Shown one piece after another: positions 51,649-59,927 of a DNA stretch of 64,000 nucleotides. The stretch's first letter is position 1; every line of letters starts with the position of its first letter. Below the pieces are notes generated by a model. That model was not told where the DNA came from and did not search any database. It saw nothing but the letters and a program-made list of their open reading frames with translations. The translations under genes were made by a program, and so were the position numbers. Origin of the DNA: Algoriphagus sp. (GTDB taxonomy: Bacteria; Bacteroidota; Bacteroidia; Cytophagales; Cyclobacteriaceae); the NCBI GenBank assembly GCA_029945945.1, contig JAQSDM010000011.1, positions 186,001 to 250,000 on the forward strand, written 5' to 3'.

Positions 51649-52284
51649 TTATTTCACTTTCACAGCCGGGTTACCGAAGACTGTTTCCCCGTTTGCAACG
51701 GAGGAAATAACCACCGAACCAGCTCCGATTCGAGCGTTTTTACCCACCGTCACGCCGGAAACGATTGTCACTCCGGAACCAATAAAAGCTCCGTCTCCAA
51801 TCGTCGCTTCTGAGTTGATAATCGTACCCGCGCCAACTTGCACGAAGTCTCCCAACGTGGCCAGGTGATCGATGATTGATCCGCTATGTAAAATACAATG
51901 ACTGCCAATCACAGCGCCAGCACCAATTGTCGCCTGCGCATTGATGAAATTTCCATGACCGATTGCTGCGTCAGTGGAAACATATGCTGTTTGGTGGATC
52001 GCATTTACCGGCTGCACTTTGCGGTTTTCGAGAAGCATTTCCACCAAAAACTTGCGGTATTTGGTGTCATCTACAGCTACGAAAGCTTCGCATTTATGTC
52101 CGATTAGCTTGAGAAAGCCTTCATCTTCCGTTTTTCCCAAGACAGTGACTGTGTTGATCTCCGTCCCATGGAGTTTTTCGTCTTCGTCCAGAAAACCGTA
52201 GACGATGACTCTGTTGCTGTTAAAGATTTCAAGAGCGGGATGGGCAATGCCTTTGGCTCCCAAAATGATTACTGGTTTTTCCAT
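51649..52284 (-). CDS. Hexapeptide-repeat acyltransferase (NeuD-like sugar O-acyltransferase)
   Basis: The 211-residue protein starts at the ATG at 52284 (MEKPVIILGAKGIA). A small Rossmann-like N-terminal domain (about 1-85) is followed by a left-handed beta-helix built of hexapeptide repeats (IGHGNFINAQATIGAGAVIG onward to about residue 195). This layout matches the NeuD/PglD acyltransferases, which acetylate amino sugars of surface glycans. The acceptor is unknown, and no glycan cluster adjoins it here. Confidence 0.88.
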   Translation of the reverse strand: MEKPVIILGAKGIAHPALEIFNSNRVIVYGFLDEDEKLHGTEINTVTVLGKTEDEGFLKLIGHKCEAFVAVDDTKYRKFLVEMLLENRKVQPVNAIHQTAYVSTDAAIGHGNFINAQATIGAGAVIGSHCILHSGSIIDHLATLGDFVQVGAGTIINSEATIGDGAFIGSGVTIVSGVTVGKNARIGAGSVVISSVANGETVFGNPAVKVK

Positions 52285-52339
52285 GAGTTGGTGTAATTCG
52301 GAGGGCAAAAATACGCGAATTCGTTCGCTTACACAAAAT

Positions 52340-53635
52340 TCATTTGCTTTCCGACTTGATCAGGCTCTGAGCGATTTTGCATTGAAGGCAATTTTTGGGT
52401 TGACAATAATTCTTGTAAAGGCCAATCATCCCCTGCGAATCGAATCCGTTTTGAACGGGCCAACCACTCTCCAAAAACCTCCTAATGATGTAATTATTTT
52501 CCGCAGGAATCTCCTGAAGCAAGTCAAAACATCGCTCCTGCCACTCCTGCTGTTCAAAATATCGTCCGTAGGCGAACCAAAGCGGGATGACAAAATTGAG
52601 TATTAACAACTCCAAAACCGTACTTGAAACACCTTTTGAGGCTTGTTTTTCAGAAGGCTTACCAAAGTTGAAGTGGTATTGCCAGTAATCTCCGGGCTTG
52701 ACCTGAAGCAGTTTCTTAAAGCCAGAGAAATCTCTCGAATCCTCCATTACCGCCTGAAGCAAACCGGGTGCATTGGATAAAATCGAAGCAAGTTGGGCGA
52801 TCCGGAGAGAGGGAAAATTGCTGGGCCGAACCCCCATGAACGTCCAATGCTGACGCAATAGCGGAGATTCCCACCCGTATTTTTTCTGATAAAAATCATA
52901 CTCCTTGATCAGGTGCAGCACATAAGGTTCCTCGGATTGAGCGGGCAGCAAACCCGCCTGCCCCAAAAGAATGGCTTCGAGAGCTGGAAGTTGGTTTCTA
53001 TGCTTTTGGAGGATTTTATAAGGAACCTTGACCGCCAATTCCGCCATCGGTTGACTATTGGTTTTGAAGCCAAAACAGGCAAATAGCCAGCGATAAGCAG
53101 TCTCTTCCCAGTCGCCTTTGGTCTGATCCAAAAGATCGAGAATCAGGCCTGATTTCTCCTGAAGACGCTCAACGAGGGCTTTCTCCAAAGCTGAAAATCG
53201 AATGATATCGGGAACAGACTTCAGCGCATGCGCACAGGGTAAGTCGGCTTTGTAGTCCAGCATTTGCTCATAATTCCTCCAGATATGCAGGAAAATCTTC
53301 CCTTTCAGTTCAATGGTCGGCATGGGAGTTCCGTCATTTCGAAGGACTTCTTTGTCATTTTCCCAAACCACATGAAGGACGACAGAATTGTAAGCCGGAT
53401 CTCCGCCATGCGCATGCTGCTTCCACTCGCTGGCAAGCTTATGAACTTCCACATGTCCGTGAAGTGTGACTCCATCGAGGATGACGATGGAATCCCGAAA
53501 GTCAGGTCCTTCGCTGAGATTGTGAAAACCAACCTGGATAATTTGCAGGTTTTCATCCTCGCAGGTGCGGAGGTTTTTCTTGTCGAAGTATTGATACTTC
53601 CAGACGAGTTGTAAAAAGTCTTCTTTAAAATTCAT
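52340..53635 (-). CDS. DUF2851-family protein
   Basis: The 431-residue protein has the DUF2851 N-terminus (LSEGPDFRDS, GHVEVHKLASEWKQHAH, YNSVVLHVVWEND), in which conserved Asp, Glu, His and Lys recall a nuclease-like active site. The C-terminus carries a cysteine cluster, NYCQPKNCLQCKIA. The family is found mainly in Bacteroidota and has no established function that I know. The nuclease resemblance is only my reading of the motif. Flanked by the acyltransferase on the same strand and a divergent small gene. Confidence 0.85.
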   Translation of the reverse strand: MNFKEDFLQLVWKYQYFDKKNLRTCEDENLQIIQVGFHNLSEGPDFRDSIVILDGVTLHGHVEVHKLASEWKQHAHGGDPAYNSVVLHVVWENDKEVLRNDGTPMPTIELKGKIFLHIWRNYEQMLDYKADLPCAHALKSVPDIIRFSALEKALVERLQEKSGLILDLLDQTKGDWEETAYRWLFACFGFKTNSQPMAELAVKVPYKILQKHRNQLPALEAILLGQAGLLPAQSEEPYVLHLIKEYDFYQKKYGWESPLLRQHWTFMGVRPSNFPSLRIAQLASILSNAPGLLQAVMEDSRDFSGFKKLLQVKPGDYWQYHFNFGKPSEKQASKGVSSTVLELLILNFVIPLWFAYGRYFEQQEWQERCFDLLQEIPAENNYIIRRFLESGWPVQNGFDSQGMIGLYKNYCQPKNCLQCKIAQSLIKSESK

Positions 53636-53716
53636 AAAAAGTTTTACCTAAAAGTTTATTGAATTTAAAGAACCCAATTTTAAAATTCAAATTATATCTT
53701 GGGTGAAAATTCAACC

Positions 53717-54019
53717 ATGAAATCACTCAATCCGCGAATCCAAAAGGAGTTAGATAATCTCGAACCACTTGAATATAAGATCAATGAGGTTTTGATCGAC
53801 TGGGATCCAGTCGGGGTGAAAAATATGGAAGGAGTTGAGGAAAGCGTTTATCTGGAATACTTGAAATACATCCCAGAAATAAAGAGATATCTGGAAAATA
53901 GCTGGGATCTGAGCGAATTAATCGACGATCTGGAAGAGAACCGAATTGGCTATTTCAGCACTTCTGAAGAAAAGCGGGAAGAGGTGGTAAAGGCGCTTAT
54001 GGGTTTGATTAAGGGGTAA
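53717..54019 (+). CDS. Small acidic hypothetical protein (DUF1871-like)
   Basis: The 100-residue protein starts at the ATG at 53717; a TTG 18 bases upstream is less likely. It is rich in Glu, Leu and Tyr and predicted helical, with NEVLIDWDPVGV near residue 22. This resembles the INEWDPIG-type pattern of the DUF1871 family, some of which sit beside toxins as immunity-like proteins. No toxin gene adjoins it. It stands alone, divergent from DUF2851, with a palindromic repeat just downstream. Confidence 0.65.
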   Translation: MKSLNPRIQKELDNLEPLEYKINEVLIDWDPVGVKNMEGVEESVYLEYLKYIPEIKRYLENSWDLSELIDDLEENRIGYFSTSEEKREEVVKALMGLIKG

Positions 54020-54047
54020 ATCAGAAGTTTAAAAATCTCTTACGAGA

Positions 54048-54078
54048 GACTTTCGGGGTTTTGAAAACCTCAAAGGTC
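54048..54078. repeat. Palindromic repeat, copy 2 (GACTTTCGGGG...CCTCAAAGGTC)
   Basis: Arms at 54048-54058 and 54068-54078 with a few mismatches surround a TTTTGAAAA-type loop. The right arm CCTCAAAGGTC is identical to that of the palindrome at 51559-51588. It lies between the convergent DUF1871-like and pyrF genes. Confidence 0.65.
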
Positions 54079-54085
54079 AGTTGCC

Positions 54086-54922
54086 TCACAAATATATCTC
54101 CAGCAACCCTTTCATTTCCGCCTGCAGGATTTTCGCTTCTTTTCTTGCTGCTTGTGCAAAGTCTTTTCCGGAGGAAGCATAGATAATTCCACGGCTGGAA
54201 TTGACCAGCAAACCACAGGTTGAATTCATCCCGAATTTGGCGACATCTGCAAGACTTCCCCCTTGCGCACCAACTCCCGGAACCAGGAAAAAATGCTCCG
54301 GTGCTAGCTTCCGTACTTCTCCGATCAGTTCGCCACGGGTAGCACCCACGACGTACATGAGGTTTTCAGGGCTTCCCCATTCCTGGCTTTTCTCCAGAAC
54401 TGATTGATAAAGCGGCTTGCCTGTTTCGTCTTTGATCAACTGAAAATCCAAAGAACCCACATTAGAGGTCAATGCCAACAAAATCACCCACTTGTTTTCA
54501 AACTCCAAAAAAGGCGAAACGCTGTCTTTGCCCATGTAGGGTGCAACGGTGATCGAGTCAAAATCCATTGCCTCAAAAAATGCCTTTGCATACAGGCTTG
54601 AAGTATTTCCAATATCGCCGCGCTTGGCGTCAGCAATACTGAAAATATCTTTTGGAATCACATCCAGGACCTTCTGCAAGCTTTCCCATCCCTTCGGACC
54701 AAGAGCCTCGAAGAACGCAATATTGGGTTTGTAAGCCACAGCAAAATCTGCAGTCTCCTCGATGATTTGTCTGCAAAAGCTGAAGATCGGATCAAGCTCT
54801 GATTTTAAATGAGCCGGAATCTTTGCCAGATCTGGATCTAAACCCACACATAAGAAGGATGATTTTTTCTGGATCTGGGAGAAAAGTTCGGCTCGCGTCA
54901 TAGCTTTTTTTAGGTTGGGCAA
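54086..54922 (-). CDS. pyrF: Orotidine 5'-phosphate decarboxylase PyrF (group 2)
   Basis: PyrF converts OMP to UMP, the last step of de novo pyrimidine synthesis. It has 278 residues, or 271 if translation begins at the second ATG (54901), which starts the conserved part. The long-form group 2 motifs are FLCVGLDPD, AYKPNIAFFEALG and the catalytic DAKRGDIGNTSS, with VPGVGAQGG for phosphate binding. The start lies 19 bases from the stop of the ATPase gene on the same strand. Confidence 0.95.
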   Translation of the reverse strand: MPNLKKAMTRAELFSQIQKKSSFLCVGLDPDLAKIPAHLKSELDPIFSFCRQIIEETADFAVAYKPNIAFFEALGPKGWESLQKVLDVIPKDIFSIADAKRGDIGNTSSLYAKAFFEAMDFDSITVAPYMGKDSVSPFLEFENKWVILLALTSNVGSLDFQLIKDETGKPLYQSVLEKSQEWGSPENLMYVVGATRGELIGEVRKLAPEHFFLVPGVGAQGGSLADVAKFGMNSTCGLLVNSSRGIIYASSGKDFAQAARKEAKILQAEMKGLLEIYL

Positions 54923-54927
54923 AGGTA

Positions 54928-54953
54928 GGGAAAAGGATTTTTACCCTTTTCCC
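54928..54953. repeat. Inverted repeat spanning the stop codon of the DUF4143 ATPase gene
   Basis: GGGAAAAGG (54928-54936) and CCTTTTCCC (54945-54953) pair perfectly around an 8-base loop. The TAA at 54943-54941 lies inside that loop. There is no T-run on the minus strand, so it is not a normal terminator. It may mark the 3' boundary of the gene unit. Confidence 0.5.
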
Positions 54954-56125
54954 CATTCAGTATTTATCTTGTTCAAAAACGAATCTAATCCGATTGCCAC
55001 CGTATTTTCTCCCAAAGGAAACTCCTCTTTCCCCGCATAAACAAAAAATCGATGGGTAGCTTCCACATCTTGGACGGCATTCAGAAAGCCTTTGGAAAGC
55101 TTGGGATTTAAAGTTCGCTTTATCTCAATTGCCCAAATCTGACTTTTATAGCTGATCACAAGATCCAGTTCCGCCCCGGCTGAAGTCCGATAAAAGCCAA
55201 ATTCTGCATCCTTGGGCAAAACGGATAAGATATTCTCGATCACAAATCCTTCCCAGCTGCTTCCTGCCACCGGATGAGAAAGCAAATCATCCATCTTTCC
55301 GATTTGCAAAAGTGCGTGAGTCAAACCCGAATCCCGGATATAAACTTTCGGAGTTTTCACAAGTCGCTTACCCACATTGGACATCCAAGGTCTGAGAGAT
55401 CTCACCAAGAGCAAATCTTCCAGCATGTCTACATAGGATTTTACAGTTGGCGAACTCAAGTCCAGACTCGCTCCAAACTTGGAAAAGTTGATCAATTGTC
55501 CTTGTTCATGTGCCAGCATCGTCCAAAGTCCTCGCATCCGATTTGCAGGAACAAATTGAGCGATCTGAGGGATATCCCGCTCCAGATAAGTGGTAATGAA
55601 GTTTTTCCTCCAGGTCAGGCTGACCTTGTCCGAACTAGCCAAAAACGAATCCGGAAAACCGCCTCGAAGCCAAAGTTTTTCAAGGCTACCCGATTGGTCG
55701 CCCACTTCCTGCAAATTGAATACGGGCAGTTCTTCATATGCAATTCTCCCGGCCAAAGTCTCTGGGGATTGTCTGATCAGTTCCAAAGAAGCTGAACCCA
55801 AAATCAGAAACTGGCAGGATCCAAACCCTTTTTTCCTTCTTCGGTCAATGACTCCGCGAAGTAGGGGGAAAAGGTCCGGCATCCGTTGGATTTCATCCAA
55901 GATGATCAGTTTTCCTTCATTCAGGTCAAAATATTGCTCAGGTTCAGCCAGCTTCGCTCGATCGGATGGACTTTCCAAATCGAGGTAAACTGATTGATAA
56001 TCAAAATGCTCAGCAAGTGTCTGGGCAAGCGTGGTTTTTCCTACTTGCCTGGGACCAAGAATGGCAATTGCCGGAAAATCTGGCATCAATTCTTCGAGTT
56101 TATGAAAAAGCAATCGGTCAATCAT
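54941..56125 (-). CDS. AAA-type ATPase with C-terminal DUF4143 (nuclease-like) domain
   Basis: The 394-residue protein has Walker A GPRQVGKTT (24-32) and Walker B LIILDEIQ (73-80) with RMPDLFPLLRGVIDRRR following. The C-terminal DUF4143 region contains FYRTSAGAELDLVI and EIKRTLNPKLSKG, which recall a PD-(D/E)xK nuclease core (E...D...E-x-K). Such genes are scattered, highly variable between strains and often horizontally moved. The biological role is unclear, with defence or selfish-element roles suggested only by context. Its ATG (56125-56123) lies inside a 45-base palindrome, and the gene is sandwiched between pyrF and a membrane glycosylation cluster. Confidence 0.9.
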   Translation of the reverse strand: MIDRLLFHKLEELMPDFPAIAILGPRQVGKTTLAQTLAEHFDYQSVYLDLESPSDRAKLAEPEQYFDLNEGKLIILDEIQRMPDLFPLLRGVIDRRRKKGFGSCQFLILGSASLELIRQSPETLAGRIAYEELPVFNLQEVGDQSGSLEKLWLRGGFPDSFLASSDKVSLTWRKNFITTYLERDIPQIAQFVPANRMRGLWTMLAHEQGQLINFSKFGASLDLSSPTVKSYVDMLEDLLLVRSLRPWMSNVGKRLVKTPKVYIRDSGLTHALLQIGKMDDLLSHPVAGSSWEGFVIENILSVLPKDAEFGFYRTSAGAELDLVISYKSQIWAIEIKRTLNPKLSKGFLNAVQDVEATHRFFVYAGKEEFPLGENTVAIGLDSFLNKINTEWGKG

Positions 56126-56166
56126 CCTTGCAAATTTAAAATCAAATTTTAAATTTGCAAGGATGA
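56122..56166. promoter_or_regulatory. 45-base palindrome forming a symmetric promoter that includes the DUF4143 gene start codon
   Basis: Perfect 21-base arms (56122-56142 and 56146-56166) surround a 3-base centre. On the minus strand the palindrome reads TTG (56160-56158), 19 bases, then TAAATTTG (56138-56131). This is a full Bacteroidota -33/-7 pair, followed 5 bases later by the ATG. Symmetry places the same promoter on the plus strand, but there the ATG is followed by a stop after two codons. Expected transcription starts leave almost no leader. Confidence 0.8.
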
Positions 56167-56196
56167 ATATTTAAAATTGTATTGAATTTCAGTTAT

Positions 56197-57081
56197 TTAT
56201 GATTTTTCGATAAAATCAATCTTGACCAGAGCTCCCACCAGCGAAGCTGCCGCGGAAATCAAAAAGAATAGTAAGCTAAACGCTACTGCAGCAGCTTCGT
56301 CAATCCCGGCATACGCATGCGCATAGACGAAAACGAGTTCGCGAGCGCCAACTCCACCGATCGTCAAGGGAAGAACAGCCACGATCGAAGAAAGCAGAAA
56401 TACGAGTTGATAGGCAAGAATATTCTCAGTGACGCCAAGAGATTGGAGGATTAACCAGGCGCAGATCAATTGAGCAAGTTGACCTGCCATCGACCAGGCA
56501 TTTGCCGGCCAGAATGAGGGAAGGAAGTCTTTAAAAAAGAATTTCTGTACAAGCCAAAAGGCAGGGATCGTCAAAACTAATCCGGCAATCATCAATCCGT
56601 TCCACAGGACACTTTCCAGAAATTCCAGCTTAACATCCACTATCAGGAACAGTCCAAACAATAAAAATACGATTGAAACCAATCCACCTAACCGATCCAA
56701 AAGTGCGGATTGAATGAGAGATTTCACCGAGGTCTTGTATTGTTTATTTAGCAAATAAACTTTGTACCCGTCGCCTCCGATTCCCCCGGGAAGGAAGAGA
56801 TTGTAAAACATCCCGACGAGGTAGAGTCGGAAATTTAGCTTTTCGCTGATCTCCAATCCGATATTTCTAAAGTAAAGATTGAGTCGTAAGGCTGTAAAAA
56901 CCTTACTCAGGACAAACATCAAAACTGCAGGAATCAGCCAAAACCATCGGATAGATTTCGTGATTTCCCAGAGTTGGGCGGTGTCAATCTTTCGAAAAAC
57001 CAGGTACATCGCCAGTCCTGTCAGGATCAGTTTAAGTACCGTTTTGAGTGTCTTTTTATTTAATTTATTGATAAAAGACAC
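56197..57081 (-). CDS. YbhN/UPF0104-family (flippase-like) integral membrane protein
   Basis: The 294-residue protein has about eight hydrophobic helices and the family motifs LFLPGGIGGDGYKVYLL (about 89-105) and the late GGVGARELVFV. It resembles the lysylphosphatidylglycerol synthase membrane domain without the catalytic soluble part. Relatives are proposed to move lipids or lipid-linked sugars across the membrane. Position beside a polyprenyl-phosphate glycosyltransferase gene on the same strand supports such a role by inference. Confidence 0.88.
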   Translation of the reverse strand: MSFINKLNKKTLKTVLKLILTGLAMYLVFRKIDTAQLWEITKSIRWFWLIPAVLMFVLSKVFTALRLNLYFRNIGLEISEKLNFRLYLVGMFYNLFLPGGIGGDGYKVYLLNKQYKTSVKSLIQSALLDRLGGLVSIVFLLFGLFLIVDVKLEFLESVLWNGLMIAGLVLTIPAFWLVQKFFFKDFLPSFWPANAWSMAGQLAQLICAWLILQSLGVTENILAYQLVFLLSSIVAVLPLTIGGVGARELVFVYAHAYAGIDEAAAVAFSLLFFLISAAASLVGALVKIDFIEKS

Positions 57082-57180
57082 AACCGGTTCGGGTAAGAAA
57101 GTGGAAGTTATAAAGCAGCAAATTCCCCTTATTCAAAAGGATCAAGTAGGATTTTAAATTCTTCCAAATCCCTTTCATGG

Positions 57181-58137
57181 TCAGACTAGCTCTTTTTCAG
57201 CTCCTTGAAAAACCGATTTGATCGTGTAGGTTTTCTTATCCTGAGACTCGAAGTAAGTCCGGACGATAATCTCTGCGATGATTCCCGTGGTGATCAGTTG
57301 GATCCCTCCCAGAATCGAAATGAATCCAACAATCATGATCGGTCTACCCCAGATATCCTCTCCCATAATTTTCAGAATGAGGAGGTAAAAATTAATCAAC
57401 ACACCAATCAGGAAAGCCAACAATCCCAAGCCTCCAAACAGGTGAATCGGTCGCTGAAAATACTTTTGGAAGAAAAGCATCAGGATCAGATCTGCCATCA
57501 CTTTGAATGTCCGGCTGAGTCCGTATTTGGAGACGCCATGGATTCGAGGATGATGCTTCACATCTACTTCAGTCATCTTCGCGCCTTGTTGCTTCGCCAA
57601 AACCGGGATGAAGCGGTGCAATTCGCCATACAAACCCATATTCTGTGCGATTTGAGCTTTGTACACTCTGAGCGTACAGCCGTAATCGTTCAGGTAAACT
57701 TTGGTTGTATTTCGGATGACCCAATTGGCGATTTTGCTGGGGATTTTCCGAAGCACAAAACCATCTTTTCGATTGGCTCTTCGGCCTGCCACCACATCCC
57801 AATCTTCATCAATCGCTTTCTGAAGCATCAATGGAATATCCGTAGGATCATTTTGCAAGTCACCGTCCATTGTCGCGATGTATTCGCCCGTCGCCATGTC
57901 GATACCTGCAGCAAGAGCTGTGGTTTGCCCGTTGTTTTTGGTAAAAATAATCAGCTTGGTACGGCTGTTCGCATACTTCTTCACTTCGGCCACTGTCGCA
58001 TCTGTGGAACCGTCTTCGATCAGAATAACCTCATAATCAATCTCAGCAAGAGCCGAATAGGTTGCTTCCAGAAGGGGTTTGATGTTTTCTTCCTCGTTGT
58101 AAACGGTGATGACAACAGACAAAAGTGGCTTGTTCAT
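57181..58137 (-). CDS. GT2 polyprenyl-phosphate glycosyltransferase (ArnC/DPM1-like)
   Basis: The 318-residue protein starts at the ATG at 58137. Its GT2 domain has SVVITVYNEEENI at the N-terminus, VILIEDGSTDAT, and the metal-binding DGDLQNDPTDIP near residue 97. Two transmembrane helices near residues 232-252 and 265-290 are the usual C-terminal anchor. This family moves a sugar from a nucleotide donor to undecaprenyl phosphate. The product would feed the GT-C transferases encoded nearby. Confidence 0.92.
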   Translation of the reverse strand: MNKPLLSVVITVYNEEENIKPLLEATYSALAEIDYEVILIEDGSTDATVAEVKKYANSRTKLIIFTKNNGQTTALAAGIDMATGEYIATMDGDLQNDPTDIPLMLQKAIDEDWDVVAGRRANRKDGFVLRKIPSKIANWVIRNTTKVYLNDYGCTLRVYKAQIAQNMGLYGELHRFIPVLAKQQGAKMTEVDVKHHPRIHGVSKYGLSRTFKVMADLILMLFFQKYFQRPIHLFGGLGLLAFLIGVLINFYLLILKIMGEDIWGRPIMIVGFISILGGIQLITTGIIAEIIVRTYFESQDKKTYTIKSVFQGAEKELV

Positions 58138-58256
58138 GCGATAAAATTTCGCCAAAAATACAGGAAAATACTTCCTGGGGCAAAAAGGATGATTTGGCCA
58201 GCCTGAATCCGAAGAAAATTTGGCAACTCAATTCTTAATCACCCTATCTTTGCGCC

Positions 58257-59927
58257 ATGTCTTTTTCTCCCTCCAAAGAATACCAAATCAATCCTTGGGT
58301 AGTCATGGCTGTGTTTGCCGTACTCGTCGGGCCGTTTGCATTGAGCTTTCACATGCACTATCCGGACGAGATGTATTACACGGATGCCGCTGTGAAGATG
58401 CTCCAAACCGGAGACTATCTAACGACCTATTTGGGAAGCGGGGAATTAAGATTTAAGAAGCCGATAGGCACGTATTGGGCAGTAATTGCAGGATTCAAAC
58501 TATTTGGTGTGAATGCTTTAGGCTCCAGATTTTTCTTCCTGATTGCCGGAGCATTGACTGTTGGGTTGACTTACTGGTTGGGGAAAATACTTTTTGCAGA
58601 CCGAAAGATCGCCGGACTTTCAGCCCTGATTATGGCTGCAAATCCAGTTTTAATTTTCAGTGCAACAAGATCAATTCCCGATGTGCTGTTGGTATTGACG
58701 ATGACTGCAAGTGCGATTGGATTTGCAGGTTTGATAAGATACGGAAATGATGCTCCGAAGAAATTTCTCTGGATTTTGTATTTGAGTTTGGGAGTTGCTT
58801 TCGAAGTAAAGGGGCTTCCTGCCGTAGCTCTTGGTGGATTGGGTTTGGTTTATTTATTGGCAAATCCCTGGCAGCGAATTAGCCTGAAAACATTGATTCA
58901 TTTACCCTCGCTGCTCGTCAGTTTATTCATTGCCTTGTTTTGGTTTGTGGCAATGTACCAAATCCACGGCCCAACTTACCTCGATAGCTTCCTGGAAGAT
59001 CAGGTAGGAATCCGGGTTGCTTCCCGGATTTTGCTGATTGTTCAAAATGGATTTTTGGCCTTGGCTATTTTGGTTGCCATCTTCATTCCCTGGGTATTTT
59101 TTGCTTTGCCGAAGGCAAAAGAAACACTTCGAAAAACCTGGAAGGAAAACGCTGCCTTCTTCGGATTTGCGATTCTTTGGGGCTTGGCGATTCTTGCTAT
59201 GGGAGCAATGACAAGCAAGTTTTATGAGCGCTATTTATTGCCGGTTGCTCCTGTTTTAGCCGTTTGGCTGGGATGGTTTTTGGTAAGAGCGGACTTCGAA
59301 ATTCGCAGAAATGGACTGAAAATCGCTGCCACTATCTTCCTTTCTCTCAATCTGATTATTCTGATTTTTAGCTTTTGGCTGAATTTGCAACTGGGTTCGA
59401 CTTTATGGATTTGGGGTCAACTGAGCTTGGGAATTTTGATTCTGATTTATCTCGGAAGGCTTTTACTCCGGGATCAAAAGATAGCAAAATCAATCTCTTA
59501 TGGCATGCTTTTGCTTTTCTTCTTGGCATCAACTGCGACTTACCAAATCTCACTTCCGGATCAGGGAAAGCAGCTGAGAGCGTTTGTTTTGGAACAGGGA
59601 ATTGACCCTTCTGAAGAAATCGGCTTTGCAGGCAATCTTCACGTCAGCAGCAAAATCAGAATCGGTTTGGGGACGGATTTCAATTTGTTGGATTTACCTC
59701 GACAGGATTGGGCTGAGTATGTAAATAAATACCCAAATCTGATTCTGGAGGACAAGCTCCTGACTCAGATAGACACGGCAGGCTATCAGATCAGAGTGGC
59801 TTCAGTCAATTGGGATGGCAGATCAATTCCAGATTTGTTAAGGAAGACAGGAAAGCCTGAGTTTGATTCCTTGCTGGCTCAAAATGGAAAAAAGTATTAT
59901 TGGCTAACGAGAAAGCTGACTCAATAG
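58257..59927 (+). CDS. ArnT-like GT-C glycosyltransferase (1)
   Basis: This integral membrane protein of 556 residues has around a dozen hydrophobic helices. The first periplasmic loop has MHYPDEMYYTDAAVKML with the catalytic-type Asp-Glu pair typical of the PMT/ArnT family. PIGTYWAVIAG follows. It should transfer a sugar from a polyprenyl-phosphate donor to a lipid or protein in the periplasm. It is divergent from the GT2 gene (about 120 bases between starts) and overlaps the next gene by 7 bases at their 3' ends. Confidence 0.88.
   Translation: MSFSPSKEYQINPWVVMAVFAVLVGPFALSFHMHYPDEMYYTDAAVKMLQTGDYLTTYLGSGELRFKKPIGTYWAVIAGFKLFGVNALGSRFFFLIAGALTVGLTYWLGKILFADRKIAGLSALIMAANPVLIFSATRSIPDVLLVLTMTASAIGFAGLIRYGNDAPKKFLWILYLSLGVAFEVKGLPAVALGGLGLVYLLANPWQRISLKTLIHLPSLLVSLFIALFWFVAMYQIHGPTYLDSFLEDQVGIRVASRILLIVQNGFLALAILVAIFIPWVFFALPKAKETLRKTWKENAAFFGFAILWGLAILAMGAMTSKFYERYLLPVAPVLAVWLGWFLVRADFEIRRNGLKIAATIFLSLNLIILIFSFWLNLQLGSTLWIWGQLSLGILILIYLGRLLLRDQKIAKSISYGMLLLFFLASTATYQISLPDQGKQLRAFVLEQGIDPSEEIGFAGNLHVSSKIRIGLGTDFNLLDLPRQDWAEYVNKYPNLILEDKLLTQIDTAGYQIRVASVNWDGRSIPDLLRKTGKPEFDSLLAQNGKKYYWLTRKLTQ

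Noticed and set aside
53717-54019. DUF1871-like protein as immunity part of a toxin system
   Set aside because: No toxin-like gene adjoins it and the family resemblance is weak.
57205-58206. Plus-strand open frame of 333 codons
   Set aside because: It is antisense to the GT2 glycosyltransferase; its composition mirrors the complementary gene and it has no recognisable domain.
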